A stretch of DNA of 64,000 bases from Limnohabitans sp. 2KL-17 (GCF_003063415.1 NZ_NESK01000002.1:1-64000); one strand, 5' to 3'. Positions 1 to 8,972 are shown, counted from the first letter of the stretch. Numbers and translations: made by a program. Notes: generated by a model not told the origin, from the sequence alone.

Positions 1-290
1 ATGGGCTTACAAGTGGGCCAAGGCGAACAAAAAACGAAGGGAATATCAGAATGCGAAAGGAAAATCAAAAAAATCAAAACCATGCGGGGCGAAATTGCGC
101 TCGCGAATGGGGTATTTCAGCAGCCTGCTAGGGGAAATGGTTTTTTTTACATCACTTTTGCCAAGAGTTCAGTAGGCTGGATGCATTCCAAGCCGAGAAA
201 TGAAAGGCAAGGAAAAACGATGGCACCTGAATAAAGTAATTCTCGGAATATCCCCAGTTACGGAGGTATGAAATACAGGTGTGAAAAGCA
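1..290. other. left edge, no recognisable gene
   Basis: This stretch carries only a Lys-rich 77-codon open frame (1..234, plus). It has no ribosome binding site inside the window, no recognisable family and no signal peptide. It may be chance or the tail of something outside the window. No promoter or repeat stood out. Confidence 0.4.
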
Positions 291-342
291 AAAAACCCTA
301 AAATCGTAAGTCATTGATTTGACTCATTATTTTAGGGTTTTT
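291..342 (-). terminator. intrinsic terminator after tRNA-Ser / ureG
   Basis: There is a perfect 14-bp inverted repeat, AAAAACCCTAAAAT at 291-304 and its complement at 329-342, with a 24-nt loop. Read on the minus strand it ends in a run of Ts. It lies six bases beyond the encoded CCA of the tRNA, so it should end the transcript that contains the tRNA and possibly the upstream urease genes. Confidence 0.75.
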
Positions 343-348
343 GAGGTC

Positions 349-436
349 TGGCGGAAGCGGTGAGATTCGAACTCACGGACCCTTACGAGTCGCCGGTTTT
401 CAAGACCGGTGCAATCGACCACTCTGCCACGCTTCC
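349..436 (-). tRNA. tRNA-Ser(UGA)
   Basis: On the minus strand an 88-nt class II tRNA can be folded. The acceptor stem GGAAGCG pairs with CGCTTCC, the discriminator is G, and CCA is encoded. The anticodon stem CCGGT/ACCGG closes the loop CTTGAAA, which gives anticodon TGA. The T-arm contains GTTCGAATC and a long variable arm is present, as expected for tRNA-Ser. It begins 21 nt after the ureG stop codon and is followed by a strong terminator. It decodes UCA and other UCN codons. Confidence 0.96.
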
Positions 437-457
437 TTGCGGCCAGATTGTAACGAT

Positions 458-1156
458 TTAAAGCCGCGTTTTGCCTGGCGTGCAGACCAAAAGCGGCTCA
501 AGCTTGGGCCAGCATGCCCTTTTTTCGATAAAGGCCACCACTTCGCTCAGGCCATCCAGCGTTTTGAGGTTGGTCATGACCCAGGGGCGTGTTTCGCGGT
601 TGGGGCGCATGCGGTCGGTGTCTGCCCGCATCACCTCCAACGATGCGCCCACGTGGGGTGCCAGGTCGGTCTTGTTGATGACGAACAAATCGCTCTTGGT
701 GATGCCGGGGCCGCCTTTGCGGGGAATTTTTTCGCCTGCGGCCACATCGATCACGTAGATCGTCAGGTCGCTCAACTCCGGGCTGAAGGTGGCGGCCAAG
801 TTGTCGCCGCCGCTTTCGATGAAGACCACATCGGCATCGGGAAATTTCTCCAGCATGCGGTCAATGGCTTCGAGGTTGATGGATGCGTCTTCGCGTATGG
901 CCGTGTGCGGGCAGCCCCCTGTTTCCACGCCCATGATGCGGTTGGCGGGAAGGGCGCCGCTCTCGGTGAGCAGGCGCTGGTCTTCCTTGGTGTAAATGTC
1001 ATTTGTGATGGCGATCAGGTCCCAGCGCTCGCGCATGTCTTTGCACAGCATTTCGAGCAAGGTGGTTTTGCCGGAGCCAACCGGCCCGCCAATGCCCACA
1101 CGCAGTGGGGGCAGCTTTTTGGTGCGGTTGGCAATGTGGTGCAGGGCAGTGTTCAT
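458..1156 (-). CDS. ureG: urease accessory GTPase UreG
   Basis: This 232-residue SIMIBI-class GTPase powers insertion of nickel into apo-urease together with UreD, UreF and UreE. The P-loop GPVGSGKT is at residues 24-31, the nickel/zinc-binding Cys-Pro-His motif at 82-84, and the guanine-specificity motif NKTD at about 160. Length is normal for the family. The start codon overlaps the ureF stop by four bases, so translation is probably coupled. It is the last gene of the minus-strand series ureA-x-ureB-ureC-ureE-ureF-ureG. No key residue appears to be missing. Confidence 0.97.
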   Translation of the reverse strand: MNTALHHIANRTKKLPPLRVGIGGPVGSGKTTLLEMLCKDMRERWDLIAITNDIYTKEDQRLLTESGALPANRIMGVETGGCPHTAIREDASINLEAIDRMLEKFPDADVVFIESGGDNLAATFSPELSDLTIYVIDVAAGEKIPRKGGPGITKSDLFVINKTDLAPHVGASLEVMRADTDRMRPNRETRPWVMTNLKTLDGLSEVVAFIEKRACWPKLEPLLVCTPGKTRL

Positions 1157-1842
1157 GATCTGAAAATTCGGGAGTATTGTGTTTCGTGTCTGGCCGACAA
1201 GATGGCCAGCATGGGGCTGAAGGCTTGGCGGTCTTCATCGCTCAAAAGCAGGGCTGTTTGCACAGCCACAGGAATTTCGCGCGCCAGTCGGGCCAGCATG
1301 CGTTGTCCTGCGCTTTGGCCCAAGGGCACGGCCTTGAGGGCGGCCTGTGTCATGTTTTCTGCCCAGCCAAAGGCATGGGCTTGCAGGGCTTGGTCGATGG
1401 GCGCTGGTGCCAAAGACAAAGCCAGTGCCATGGCCAAAGGGTAGGTGGTCGGCAGTTGCGCGCAGCAGACCAGTTGGGCCTCAGAGGCTTGTTGCAGGTT
1501 GCGCAACCAGTCGAGCAAAGAGCGGCCCATCTGTTCGGTTTGCAAGCGCATCTCGGCTGTTTCGCGGGTGGCCATGACCCAGTCGTTCAGGGCTTTGAGT
1601 CGCAGCGTATCGCCGCTTTGCCATGCCGGGATGGCCTGGGCCAAGACGGCCATGTCACCGCGCGACTGCGTCAGGTGCAGTTGGTCTATCACCCAGTGTG
1701 TGGCGCTGGCTTCGTCGTGCACCAGGCCGTGTTCTATCGCGGCTTCAAGGCCCTCGGAATAAGAAAACCCCCCGATGGGCAGTGCAGGCGATGCAAGCCA
1801 GATCAGTTGCAGCAGACCCGAGGGCGCGGTCTCAGTGCTCAT
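1153..1842 (-). CDS. ureF: urease accessory protein UreF
   Basis: UreF (229 residues) is the all-helical scaffold that links UreD on the apo-urease to UreG and gates GTP hydrolysis. The N-terminal signature [18 protein letters not shown] is typical. The open frame extends upstream, but the family start MSTETAPSG at 1842 is preferred because it overlaps the end of ureE by only 11 bases. It overlaps ureG by four bases at its 3' end. It is probably translated as part of the urease polycistron. Confidence 0.95.
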   Translation of the reverse strand: MSTETAPSGLLQLIWLASPALPIGGFSYSEGLEAAIEHGLVHDEASATHWVIDQLHLTQSRGDMAVLAQAIPAWQSGDTLRLKALNDWVMATRETAEMRLQTEQMGRSLLDWLRNLQQASEAQLVCCAQLPTTYPLAMALALSLAPAPIDQALQAHAFGWAENMTQAALKAVPLGQSAGQRMLARLAREIPVAVQTALLLSDEDRQAFSPMLAILSARHETQYSRIFRS

Positions 1843-2461
1843 GCTTGCAATCGGGGCCGTGCACATGCGGCTCGGCATGGGCCGCGCGGATCGGGATGGC
1901 CACGCGTTTCGGCGCTGCCTGTGGCGCAGGGGCATGGGAGCCGTGTGTGTGGCTGTGGTCGCTGTCTTGAGCGTGGCTATGCCCATGCCCATGTGAGGAT
2001 CCGCCGTGCTCGCCATAGGCGCCGTTTTCAGGTTCGAAAGCCTCTGACACGGGCACGACGGTCATGTGCATCGCTCGCAACATGTCGGCCAGCACATGGT
2101 CGGGTTCGATCTTCAGGTGATCGGCTTGCAGCTCAATGGGCACATGGCGGTTGCCCAGGTGGTAGGCCGCGCGGGTCAGGTCGAACGGTGAGCCGTGCTG
2201 TTCGCAGGCGGTGATGCGCAGCACATCTTGCGGCGCAGCCTCGACCCGGATCAGCGAGCCGTCTTCGGCCACCAGCACATCGCCACCACGCACCACTGTG
2301 CCGCGCGGCAAGAACACGCCGATGCTGCGGCCCGAGCTGTCGACAGCGTCAAAGCGGCTTTTTTGACGGGTGTCCCAATCCAGCGTGACCGTGGCGGCGC
2401 GTTGTACAAGAACTTTGGCCAGTCCTTGGCCCTGGGGCATGCGTTTGGAGCAGGTGATCAT
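1832..2461 (-). CDS. ureE: urease nickel metallochaperone UreE
   Basis: UreE delivers nickel to the urease activation complex. The 209-residue protein begins [13 protein letters not shown], as family members do, and the start shares one base with the ureC stop (TGATG), so coupling is likely. An N-terminal peptide-binding domain is followed by the metal-binding domain. From about residue 150 there is an extended His-rich tail with repeats such as HGHGHSH and a C-terminal [11 protein letters not shown]. The tail probably stores or concentrates nickel, as in Klebsiella UreE. It is longer than in minimal UreE proteins. Confidence 0.95.
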   Translation of the reverse strand: MITCSKRMPQGQGLAKVLVQRAATVTLDWDTRQKSRFDAVDSSGRSIGVFLPRGTVVRGGDVLVAEDGSLIRVEAAPQDVLRITACEQHGSPFDLTRAAYHLGNRHVPIELQADHLKIEPDHVLADMLRAMHMTVVPVSEAFEPENGAYGEHGGSSHGHGHSHAQDSDHSHTHGSHAPAPQAAPKRVAIPIRAAHAEPHVHGPDCKHEH

Positions 2462-4179
2462 CAAAACAAAAAGTAACGTTGGGTCATGGGCAAACTGGTG
2501 GCGGGTTCGCACACCAGCAATTGGCCGTCGGCGCGCACCGCGTAGGTTTGTGCATCGACTTCCATGCGGGGTGCGTAATCATTGTGAACCATGTCGCGTT
2601 TGCCCACTTTGCGAATGTTTTTGACAGCCGACAAGGTCTTGGCCAGCCCATAGCGTGCGCCAATGCCCGCCTGTAAACCGGCTTGCGACACAAACGTCAG
2701 CGAGTTGCGCGTGAGCGCACCGCCAAAGCTGCCAAACATGGGGCGATAGTGCACAGGCTGTGGTGTGGGGATCGAGGCGTTCGGGTCACCCATGGCTGCC
2801 AGCGCAATGAAGCCGCCTTTCATGATGATGGCTGGTTTCACGCCAAAGAAGGCGGGTTTCCAGATCACCAGATCGGCCCATTTGCCCACTTCGATGCTGC
2901 CCACCTCGTGGCTCATGCCGTGCGCAACCGCTGGGTTGATCGTGTACTTGGCGATGTAGCGCTTGACGCGGGCGTTGTCGTGGCGATCGGTGTCGCCCGG
3001 CAAACTGCCGCGTTGCTGCTTCATCTTGTGCGCCGTCTGCCAGGTGCGGATGATGACTTCGCCCACCCGCCCCATGGCTTGGCTGTCGCTGCTCATCATG
3101 CTGATGGCACCAAGGTCTTGCAGGATGTCTTCGGCTGCAATGGTTTCCTTGCAAATGCGGCTTTCGGCAAAGGCCAGGTCTTCGGCAATCGATGGGTCCA
3201 GGTGATGGCAGACCATCAGCATGTCCACATGCTCGTCGAGCGTGTTGATGGTGTAGGGGCGTGTGGGGTTGGTCGAAGAGGGCAGCACATTCGCCTCTCC
3301 CACGACTTTCAAAATATCGGGCGCATGACCACCACCTGCGCCTTCGGTGTGAAAGGTGTGAATGGTGCGGCCCTTGAAGGCCGCCACCGTGTCTTCCACA
3401 AAGCCCGATTCGTTGAGCGTGTCGGTGTGAATGGCCACCTGCGTGTCGGTCTCTTCTGCCACCGTCAGGCAGTTGTCGATGGCTGCGGGCGTGGTGCCCC
3501 AGTCTTCGTGCAGCTTCAGGCCAATCGCGCCGGCGTTGATTTGTTCGTGCAACGCCGCAGGCAATGTGGCGTTGCCCTTGCCCAGAAAACCCAGGTTCAT
3601 CGAAAAGGCGTCGGCCGCTTGCATCATGCGTTCGATGTTGAAAGGGCCCGGCGTGCAGGTGGTAGCAAAGGTGCCGGTGGCAGGCCCCGTGCCGCCGCCG
3701 AGCATGGTGGTCACGCCGCTGGCCAGTGCTTCGTCGATTTGCTGGGGTGCGATGAAGTGGATGTGGCTGTCGATGCCGCCTGCAGTGACGATCAGGCCTT
3801 CGCAGCTGATGATCTCGGTGCCAGGCCCGATGACGATGTCAACGCCAGGTTGTGTGTCGGGGTTGCCCGCTTTGCCAATGGCTGCGATGCGGTTGCCCTT
3901 GAGGCCGATGTCGGCCTTGACAATGCCCCAGTGGTCGATGATGAGCGCATTGGTCAGCACGCAGTCCATCGCGCCTTGCGCGTTCGTGCGCTGCGACTGC
4001 GACATGCCGTCGCGGATCGTCTTGCCTCCGCCGAACTTGACTTCTTCACCGTAACTGCCGGCTTGCAGTGTGCAGTCTTTTTCGACCTCGATCACCAGAC
4101 AGGTGTCGGCCAAGCGAACGCGGTCGCCCACGGTGGGGCCGAACATTTCGGCATAAGCGCGTTTATCGATGTGGGCCAT
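2461..4179 (-). CDS. ureC: urease alpha subunit UreC
   Basis: This is the catalytic subunit (572 residues), which hydrolyses urea to ammonia and carbamate at a di-nickel centre in the cytoplasm. All expected residues are visible. Metal ligands are His139 and His141 (SHIHF), the carbamylated Lys222 (GLKLHEDW), His251, His277 and Asp365. The flap Cys324 and catalytic His325 are in MVCHHLD. Numbering is five higher than in Klebsiella urease. It starts one base after the ureB stop, and ureE follows with a one-base overlap. It looks fully functional and anchors the identification of the operon. Confidence 0.98.
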   Translation of the reverse strand: MAHIDKRAYAEMFGPTVGDRVRLADTCLVIEVEKDCTLQAGSYGEEVKFGGGKTIRDGMSQSQRTNAQGAMDCVLTNALIIDHWGIVKADIGLKGNRIAAIGKAGNPDTQPGVDIVIGPGTEIISCEGLIVTAGGIDSHIHFIAPQQIDEALASGVTTMLGGGTGPATGTFATTCTPGPFNIERMMQAADAFSMNLGFLGKGNATLPAALHEQINAGAIGLKLHEDWGTTPAAIDNCLTVAEETDTQVAIHTDTLNESGFVEDTVAAFKGRTIHTFHTEGAGGGHAPDILKVVGEANVLPSSTNPTRPYTINTLDEHVDMLMVCHHLDPSIAEDLAFAESRICKETIAAEDILQDLGAISMMSSDSQAMGRVGEVIIRTWQTAHKMKQQRGSLPGDTDRHDNARVKRYIAKYTINPAVAHGMSHEVGSIEVGKWADLVIWKPAFFGVKPAIIMKGGFIALAAMGDPNASIPTPQPVHYRPMFGSFGGALTRNSLTFVSQAGLQAGIGARYGLAKTLSAVKNIRKVGKRDMVHNDYAPRMEVDAQTYAVRADGQLLVCEPATSLPMTQRYFLF

Positions 4180-4180
4180 G

Positions 4181-4516
4181 TCAGGACTCTTTCTGCGCGT
4201 TGTCTGCCAGTGGGCCGTTGGTCAGCCCCCGAAAGCCGAACACCACACGATCGCCTGCGTAGTCCACCAGCTCGACCGTGCGTTGCTGGCCAGGTTCAAA
4301 CCTGACCGCGGTGCCCGAGGTGATGTTCAGGCGCATGCCTTGGGCTTTGCTGCGGTCAAAGCGCAAGCCCGCGTTGGTTTCTGCAAAGTGGTAGTGCGAG
4401 CCCACCTGAATGGGGCGGTCGCTGGTGTTTTGAACCACCAAGGTGCACGTGCGGCGGCCCACATTCAGTGCGTGGGTGCCAGGGTCAATTAAAAACTCTC
4501 CGGGTGTCATGACCAT
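4181..4516 (-). CDS. ureB: urease beta subunit UreB
   Basis: UreB is the small structural beta subunit of urease (111 residues, usual size about 100-110). Visible family motifs include the N-terminal [10 protein letters not shown], the central [11 protein letters not shown] and the C-terminal [13 protein letters not shown]. Met3 (MTPGE) is an equally plausible start. It sits between a small His-rich membrane protein and ureC, with a one-base gap to ureC. It assembles with UreA and UreC into the trimeric urease. Confidence 0.96.
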   Translation of the reverse strand: MVMTPGEFLIDPGTHALNVGRRTCTLVVQNTSDRPIQVGSHYHFAETNAGLRFDRSKAQGMRLNITSGTAVRFEPGQQRTVELVDYAGDRVVFGFRGLTNGPLADNAQKES

Positions 4517-4518
4517 CC

Positions 4519-4698
4519 TTATTTGCGGCGGCCAATGGCCCAGGCTGCGATGGCCAGCACGATGACCACCACGAAGCCGCTGACATCTGTGGCGTGCCAG
4601 TGGCTGCCCAGCAGGCCGTGCCCGTCATGCGCCCAGAGCGGTGCATGCAGGCTGGACAACATCAAGGCGCTGAAGGCCGTTTTGCGATGGTTTTTCAC
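4519..4698 (-). CDS. small His-rich membrane protein in the urease operon
   Basis: This is a 59-residue protein of unknown function lying between ureA and ureB. A GTG start at 4698 is chosen because AAGGAG stands six bases before it; an ATG at 4716 would abut ureA but place that motif inside the gene. Residues 1-22 look like a signal peptide or first membrane segment ending in LWA. A short His cluster (HDGHG...HWHATD) follows, then one hydrophobic segment (about 38-55) and a basic RRK tail. The His cluster is reminiscent of the metal-binding start of HupE/UreJ nickel permeases, but the other membrane segments are missing. A role in nickel handling is inferred only from position and histidines. 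Confidence 0.7.
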   Translation of the reverse strand: MKNHRKTAFSALMLSSLHAPLWAHDGHGLLGSHWHATDVSGFVVVIVLAIAAWAIGRRK

Positions 4699-4716
4699 GG
4701 GGAACTCCTTGGCCAT

Positions 4717-5019
4717 TCAAACAATGGGTTGGTGCACGGTCACCAACTTGGTGCCGTCGGGGAAAGTCGCTTCCACCTGAATGTCGGGGATCATTTCAGA
4801 GATGCCGTCCATCACATCGGCGCGTGTCAACACAGTGCGGCCTTCGCTCATGAGTTGGGCCACGGTCTTGCCATCCCGTGCGCCTTCCATGATGGCAGCG
4901 CTGATCAGGGCAATGGCCTCGGGGTAGTTGAGCTTGAGGCCGCGTGCTTTGCGCCGCTCGGCCAAAAGGCCTGCCGTGAAGATCAGCAGCTTGTCTTTTT
5001 CGCGGGGAGTGAGTTCCAT
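4717..5019 (-). CDS. ureA: urease gamma subunit UreA
   Basis: UreA is the smallest structural subunit of urease (100 residues). The start [12 protein letters not shown] at 5019 is the family start; the frame is open 11 codons further upstream. The motifs [17 protein letters not shown] and [18 protein letters not shown] are conserved. It is the first gene of the structural operon, and ureD, often the preceding gene, is more than 2 kb away. A sigma-54-type promoter sequence lies about 45 nt upstream, which suggests control by nitrogen status. Confidence 0.96.
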   Translation of the reverse strand: MELTPREKDKLLIFTAGLLAERRKARGLKLNYPEAIALISAAIMEGARDGKTVAQLMSEGRTVLTRADVMDGISEMIPDIQVEATFPDGTKLVTVHQPIV

Positions 5020-5064
5020 TTTGGTGCGTTCTGAAAGAGTTGGTGCATGCAATGCATTGAATTA

Positions 5065-5080
5065 AGCAAAGAGCGTGCCC
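5065..5080 (-). promoter_or_regulatory. sigma-54 promoter of ureA
   Basis: On the minus strand this reads GGGCACGCTCTTTGCT. It matches the -24/-12 consensus TGGCAC-N5-TTGCW with correct spacing and only the first base different. The predicted start of transcription is near 5053, about 34 nt before the ureA start codon. It faces away from a second sigma-54 promoter at 5152. NtrC control is the usual arrangement for urease but was not shown here, and no clear NtrC site was found. Confidence 0.65.
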
Positions 5081-5151
5081 TTAATAGGGGAGGGTCGAAT
5101 TTCCAAGGAAGTCGCACGCCATTTTGGGGTGAATCAGGGTTCCCCCTTGGG

Positions 5152-5168
5152 TTGGCACGTTGATTGCA
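5152..5168 (+). promoter_or_regulatory. sigma-54 promoter of the urtA remnant
   Basis: The plus strand reads TTGGCACGTTGATTGCA, a full match to TGGCAC-N5-TTGCA. It lies about 70 bp upstream of the urtA start. It once drove a urea ABC transporter operon. After the deletion it should transcribe the truncated urtA and the sensor-kinase remnant joined to it. Confidence 0.75.
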
Positions 5169-5238
5169 GGAAGGGTTGCAGCGTTGCAAGCGCATCGCCT
5201 TTTTGTTGAACAACTTAATTCCTGAATGGAGTGACCTC

Positions 5239-5571
5239 ATGATGAACCGTCGTGGCAACCTCAAAGCCCTCGCGTCTGCTGCAGCCATCTCTGCTGGCAG
5301 TCTGACTTTTGCAATTCAGGCCCAAGCGCAAGAGGGCAACACCATCAAGGTGGGTGTGCTGCACAGTTTGTCGGGCACCATGGCCATTTCTGAAACCGTG
5401 TTGAAAGACACCGTGCTCATGGCCATCGACGAGATCAATGCCAAAGGTGGCGTGCTGGGCAAAAAGCTCGAGCCCGTGATTGTTGACCCCGCATCCAACT
5501 GGCCTTTGTTTGCCGAAAAAACCAAACAGTTGCTCGGCCAGGACAAAGTTTCCGTGATTTTTGGTTGCTAG
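5239..5571 (+). pseudogene. urtA: urtA remnant (urea ABC transporter binding protein, N-terminal quarter)
   Basis: The 110 residues match the start of UrtA: a signal peptide ending near AIQAQAQ, then [17 protein letters not shown] and [17 protein letters not shown]. The start at 5239 has GGAG seven bases upstream. Intact UrtA is about 400 residues. The frame stops at TAG (5569-5571) right after FGC, where family members have Trp-Thr-Ser, so it looks like a Trp codon turned to stop. One codon later homology ends and the next gene, a sensor kinase, begins without its own start. urtBCDE are absent. A deletion joined the two genes. Confidence 0.9.
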
Positions 5572-5591
5572 ACTTTTAGCCAGAGGGCAGC

Positions 5592-7289
5592 TTGGTCAGC
5601 TACACGCTGCTGCTGGATCTGGCCACACTGCCCGAAAAACCGCTGGGTATTTATGTGCCCAAAATGTCGTTGTCTGGCAACGTTTATGTGAACGGCCAAC
5701 TGTTTGGGGCCTGTGAACGTGGGCAACTGAAAGAAGTACGTTGTCTGCACCGACCCTACTTGTTCACGACACCCACCACTTTCTGGAAGCTTGGGCAAAA
5801 CGAGATCCGGTTTGAGATATTCGCCAACGGTCGCCAGAACAACGGCTTGTCCTCCGTCACGGTGGGAGTTATCCATGCGCTGGAAAGCAGGTTTTACCAG
5901 TGGCGTTACTGGCTGCAAGTGGACCTGGTCACTGGGCTGACCTGGTTATCGGGCTTGCTGGGCGTGATGGCTTTGGTGGTGGCGGTGGCATTGCGAAAGG
6001 GTTCTGTGCACCTGTGGTTTGGCCTGACCAGCATGGCCAATGCTTTCGCGAACAGCGGCGTTTTCATGAGCCGGCCGCCCATCGATTCGGAGTGGTTCAG
6101 CTGGATTGTGTTTGCCAGCCGGTTTGCATCGGGGCACTTGTTGATCTTGATGTTCGCCTCCTTTTTTGACAAGCTCACCCCTCGGATTCAGTGGGGTGTG
6201 CTGGCTTACACCGTGTTGTCCGTGGCCCTGATTGGTTTGTCAGGCAACAACCGCTTGTGGGTGACGGTGCTTTACATCCCGCTGTTGCTGACCATCATTT
6301 GCATGCCTGCGCTTTTGTTTTACTGGACCTGGAAGACGCGCCAGGTCAAGCACATCTTTGCCAGCATCATGATGAGCTTGATCACGGTGGCCAGCAGCTT
6401 TGACTGGTTAAGGTTCACGGGCGACTCTTCTTTTGTCGGCATGTATTTCATTCCTTATTCTTACAGCGGCGTGTTGTTCATGTTTGGCGGCATGTTGTTG
6501 GTGTTGTTGGCTTTCGCCTTGATTCGGTCGCAAAACCAGAGTGCTGAGCTGGAGTTGCGGGTGGCAGAGCGCACGGATGAACTCAATGCGCTGCACGACC
6601 GTTTGCTCAATACAGAAATAGACCGCTCAAGAACGCAAGAGCGTCAACACATGCTGCAAGACATGCACGATGGTTTTGGCTCGCAGTTGGTCATTGCCAA
6701 AATGATGGTCGAGCAAAATCAGATGTCACAAGAGAGTTTGGGGCGCTTGCTGGAAGAGAGCATTGGTGACCTTTATCTGCTGGTGGACACACTGGGCAAC
6801 AGCGACAATTACCTGCCGAATGCGCTGGTTGATTTCCGGTTTAGAACGCAGCAAAGGCTGGCGGGCACTCCCCTCAAATTGCACTGGAATCTGGAAGTTG
6901 AGCATGCGCCAGAAGTTTCTCCGGAGGTTGTTTTGCAAATTCTACGACTGGTGCAAGAAGCCTTGAACAACGCCCTCAAGCACGCCAAGGCCACCAACAT
7001 TCACCTTGAGTTCACCTATGACCAAGTGGGCGGGCTGTTGACAGTTTCGGTGGCAGACGATGGCGTCGGCATCGACAGCACGGTCAGCATCGTTGGCATC
7101 GTCGGCATCGTCGGCATCGTCGGCATCGTCGGCATCGTCGGGCAGCCCGTTCGGGGGCGTGGTCAAAAAAACATGATGGCACGCGCGCGTGCCGTGGGTG
7201 GCAGGCTCAGCGTGTCCAACAGCCATCTTTCTTTGTCCAGCAGCCAACCTGGCACCCTGGTTCAGTTGCTGGTGCCGCTGCCCCATTGA
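5592..7289 (+). CDS. 5'-truncated membrane sensor histidine kinase (NarL/LuxR-partner type)
   Basis: The visible protein has the end of an extracytoplasmic beta-rich domain (to about residue 100), about seven membrane segments (about 110-325), a coiled coil, and a HisKA_3-type dimerisation domain with DMHDGFGSQL (His near 359). A HATPase domain follows with an N-box EALNNALKHAK, DDGVGID and GRGQKNM. No proper start exists: the frame is open only from 5580, just after the urtA break, and 5592 is a TTG. A signal peptide and the front of the sensor domain are therefore missing. No response regulator is adjacent. A run of Gly-Ile-Val repeats interrupts the ATP-binding domain. It is probably a decaying gene, though the cytoplasmic part could still be made. 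Confidence 0.7.
   Translation: MVSYTLLLDLATLPEKPLGIYVPKMSLSGNVYVNGQLFGACERGQLKEVRCLHRPYLFTTPTTFWKLGQNEIRFEIFANGRQNNGLSSVTVGVIHALESRFYQWRYWLQVDLVTGLTWLSGLLGVMALVVAVALRKGSVHLWFGLTSMANAFANSGVFMSRPPIDSEWFSWIVFASRFASGHLLILMFASFFDKLTPRIQWGVLAYTVLSVALIGLSGNNRLWVTVLYIPLLLTIICMPALLFYWTWKTRQVKHIFASIMMSLITVASSFDWLRFTGDSSFVGMYFIPYSYSGVLFMFGGMLLVLLAFALIRSQNQSAELELRVAERTDELNALHDRLLNTEIDRSRTQERQHMLQDMHDGFGSQLVIAKMMVEQNQMSQESLGRLLEESIGDLYLLVDTLGNSDNYLPNALVDFRFRTQQRLAGTPLKLHWNLEVEHAPEVSPEVVLQILRLVQEALNNALKHAKATNIHLEFTYDQVGGLLTVSVADDGVGIDSTVSIVGIVGIVGIVGIVGIVGQPVRGRGQKNMMARARAVGGRLSVSNSHLSLSSSQPGTLVQLLVPLPH
7086..7139 (+). repeat. 9-bp tandem repeat (GGCATCGTC) inside the kinase gene
   Basis: Five perfect copies of GGCATCGTC (7095-7139) follow one imperfect copy (7086-7094). 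They encode repeated Gly-Ile-Val between the DDGVGID and GRGQKN motifs of the HATPase domain. The unit is three codons long, so copy-number change would alter the length of the ATP-lid region without a frameshift. Confidence 0.9.
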
Positions 7290-7338
7290 GCGTGTGCGCA
7301 GCGATGGGCCAGTGCGGTTTGGGCACCTGATTAACCCA

Positions 7339-8169
7339 TCAGAGGTTCCAGAGCCGGGGCAAGGTGCCAGGCAATCCCCACATGGCTTCGCGCCAAGCGG
7401 CCCATACCTGGCGCAGCAGCTGCATCGCAGGCTCTGTGACTGGTGACAGCACGCGCACCACGATCACTTGCGGGTGTGGTGATGTGGCGCCGGCTTGCAA
7501 GCGCAGGGGCGAGGCTTCCAGCAAATCACGGGCGCAGGCCAGGGCGCGTTCGCTGCGCTCGGGCGACAGGGCGCTGCCTGCTGCAAAGACCAGCGTGGCC
7601 ATGCAGCGCTGACCCGCCAAGCCCAGCGGGCTGTCCATCAAGCGGGTGTCGGTGGCGTTGACCGTGCCGCGCTCCAGCCACGCGCCTGAAACCGCCATGT
7701 GCTGGCGGAACGTGCCTTGCACGAACGGCAGATCGGCAGCGGGCAGCCCCAGAGCCGTGATGTCCCAGCTCATCATCTCGGCCCCGGGGGCCAGGTCAAA
7801 CACGGCGCGGTTGAGGGCGTCGCACTGGTTGTAGGCAATCGCTTCCAACGGCAACCATTCCAGCCGGGCGCCTGCTTCAACCCGCGCATGCACTTGCTGC
7901 GTGGCCAGGCCAGCATCTGATCGGTAAAAGCGGGTGGCGCCGGGCGTGGTCACCAGGCCATGGGCACCAGCGCCCACGGTGACTTGAATGTCCAGGGTGT
8001 CGCCGCCCACCAGGCCGCTGGGCGGGTGCACCACCACGTTGTGGCAGACCGCATCGCCTTCGGGGTAGAGGCTTTGCAAAATGCGCAGCGGGCCCTGGTG
8101 CAGATAGCGGGCCACGCTGCGCTCGGCTTCGAGCGTGTAGTCCAGCTTGAGGCTGGCGTGCCAGGTCAT
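7339..8169 (-). CDS. ureD: urease accessory protein UreD
   Basis: UreD (UreH) binds apo-urease and recruits UreF and UreG for nickel insertion. Motifs include YPEGDAVCHNVVVHPPSGLVGGD, TTPGATRFYRS and WLPLEAIAYNQC. The start at 8169 (MTWHASLKLDY) gives 276 residues and lies 22 nt after the upstream permease stop; a start at 8241 would overlap that permease by 50 bases. No strong ribosome binding site decides between them. Unlike the usual ureD-ureA order, it is separated from ureA by the urtA/kinase scar and follows an ABC transporter, so it is probably co-transcribed with that transporter. Confidence 0.93.
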   Translation of the reverse strand: MTWHASLKLDYTLEAERSVARYLHQGPLRILQSLYPEGDAVCHNVVVHPPSGLVGGDTLDIQVTVGAGAHGLVTTPGATRFYRSDAGLATQQVHARVEAGARLEWLPLEAIAYNQCDALNRAVFDLAPGAEMMSWDITALGLPAADLPFVQGTFRQHMAVSGAWLERGTVNATDTRLMDSPLGLAGQRCMATLVFAAGSALSPERSERALACARDLLEASPLRLQAGATSPHPQVIVVRVLSPVTEPAMQLLRQVWAAWREAMWGLPGTLPRLWNL

Positions 8170-8191
8170 GCGTTGCCGCGTTGTTTGCGCT

Positions 8192-8959
8192 TCACTCGCC
8201 TTGCGTGCTGCGGTGTGCCCAGCCGGTGGTGTGCTTTTCAATGGCGCTGAACAGCTCGTACATGATCATGGCCATGGCCCCAACCACCACCAGGCCCGAA
8301 AACGCCAGGCCCATTTGCATGGCCGAGCCAGCAGAGATCAGCAGGTAGCCGATGCCTTCGTTGGAGGCGGTCATCTCGGACACCGTGGTGCCCACAAAGG
8401 CCAGGGTGATCGCCACTTTGAGCGAGCCATAAAAGTAAGGCATGGAGCGGGGCAGGCCGACTTTGATCAGCACATCCCAGCGTTTGGCACCCAGTACGCG
8501 CAGCACGTCTTCCAGCTCGGGCTCGAGTGTGGCCAGACCGGTGGCGATGTTGACCATGATCGGAAAAAAGCTGATGAGAAAAGCCGTGAGGATGGCGGGG
8601 CCGATGCCGATGCCAAACCACACCACCAAAATCGGCACGAAGGCGGCTTTGGGCAGCGCGTTGAAGGCGGTCATCAGCGGGTACACGGCGGCATAGGCCA
8701 GGCGCGAGCTGCCGATCACAAAACCCAGCAACACCCCCACCACGATGGCGATGCCAAAGCCCACCATGGTGACCCAGTAGGTGCGCCAGGCATGGCCGGC
8801 GATCACATCGCGGTATTCGATGGTTTGCTGCGCGATTCGCCAAGGGCTGGGAAAGATGAATTCCGAGACATTGAAGGCGCGGCACAGGCCTTCCCAGATC
8901 AGGATGCTCAGCACCAGCAAGATCCAGGGGGACCAACTTTCAAGGGATTTTTTGTTCAT
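8192..8959 (-). CDS. ABC transporter permease, NitT/TauT (SsuC-like) type
   Basis: This is a 255-residue inner-membrane permease with about six membrane segments and the EAA-type loop (VLRVLGAKRWDVLIKVGLP) that contacts the ATPase. The start at 8959 has GGGAGA at good distance; longer starts run into the ATPase gene. It belongs to the family that moves nitrate, taurine, sulfonates or pyrimidine-like compounds. It follows its ATPase by 13 nt and precedes ureD by 22 nt. Position between urease and purine genes suggests a nitrogen compound as substrate. That substrate is inferred, not seen. Confidence 0.9.
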   Translation of the reverse strand: MNKKSLESWSPWILLVLSILIWEGLCRAFNVSEFIFPSPWRIAQQTIEYRDVIAGHAWRTYWVTMVGFGIAIVVGVLLGFVIGSSRLAYAAVYPLMTAFNALPKAAFVPILVVWFGIGIGPAILTAFLISFFPIMVNIATGLATLEPELEDVLRVLGAKRWDVLIKVGLPRSMPYFYGSLKVAITLAFVGTTVSEMTASNEGIGYLLISAGSAMQMGLAFSGLVVVGAMAMIMYELFSAIEKHTTGWAHRSTQGE

Positions 8960-8972
8960 GAGGGTCTCCCGT

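Noticed and set aside
341-1444. Long plus-strand open frame opposite ureG and ureF
   Set aside because: It reads through the tRNA and the antisense of clear urease genes; the composition is that of a GC-rich shadow with no domain.
2683-4305. 540-codon plus-strand open frame opposite ureC
   Set aside because: UreC with all catalytic residues is on the other strand; the frame has the His/Val-rich look of antisense translation.
5100-5125. Possible NtrC site between ureA and urtA
   Set aside because: GCAC and GGTG half sites are present but the spacing does not fit the NtrC consensus.
7086-7139. Tandem repeats considered as a CRISPR array
   Set aside because: Units are 9 bp with no spacers and lie in frame within a kinase gene.
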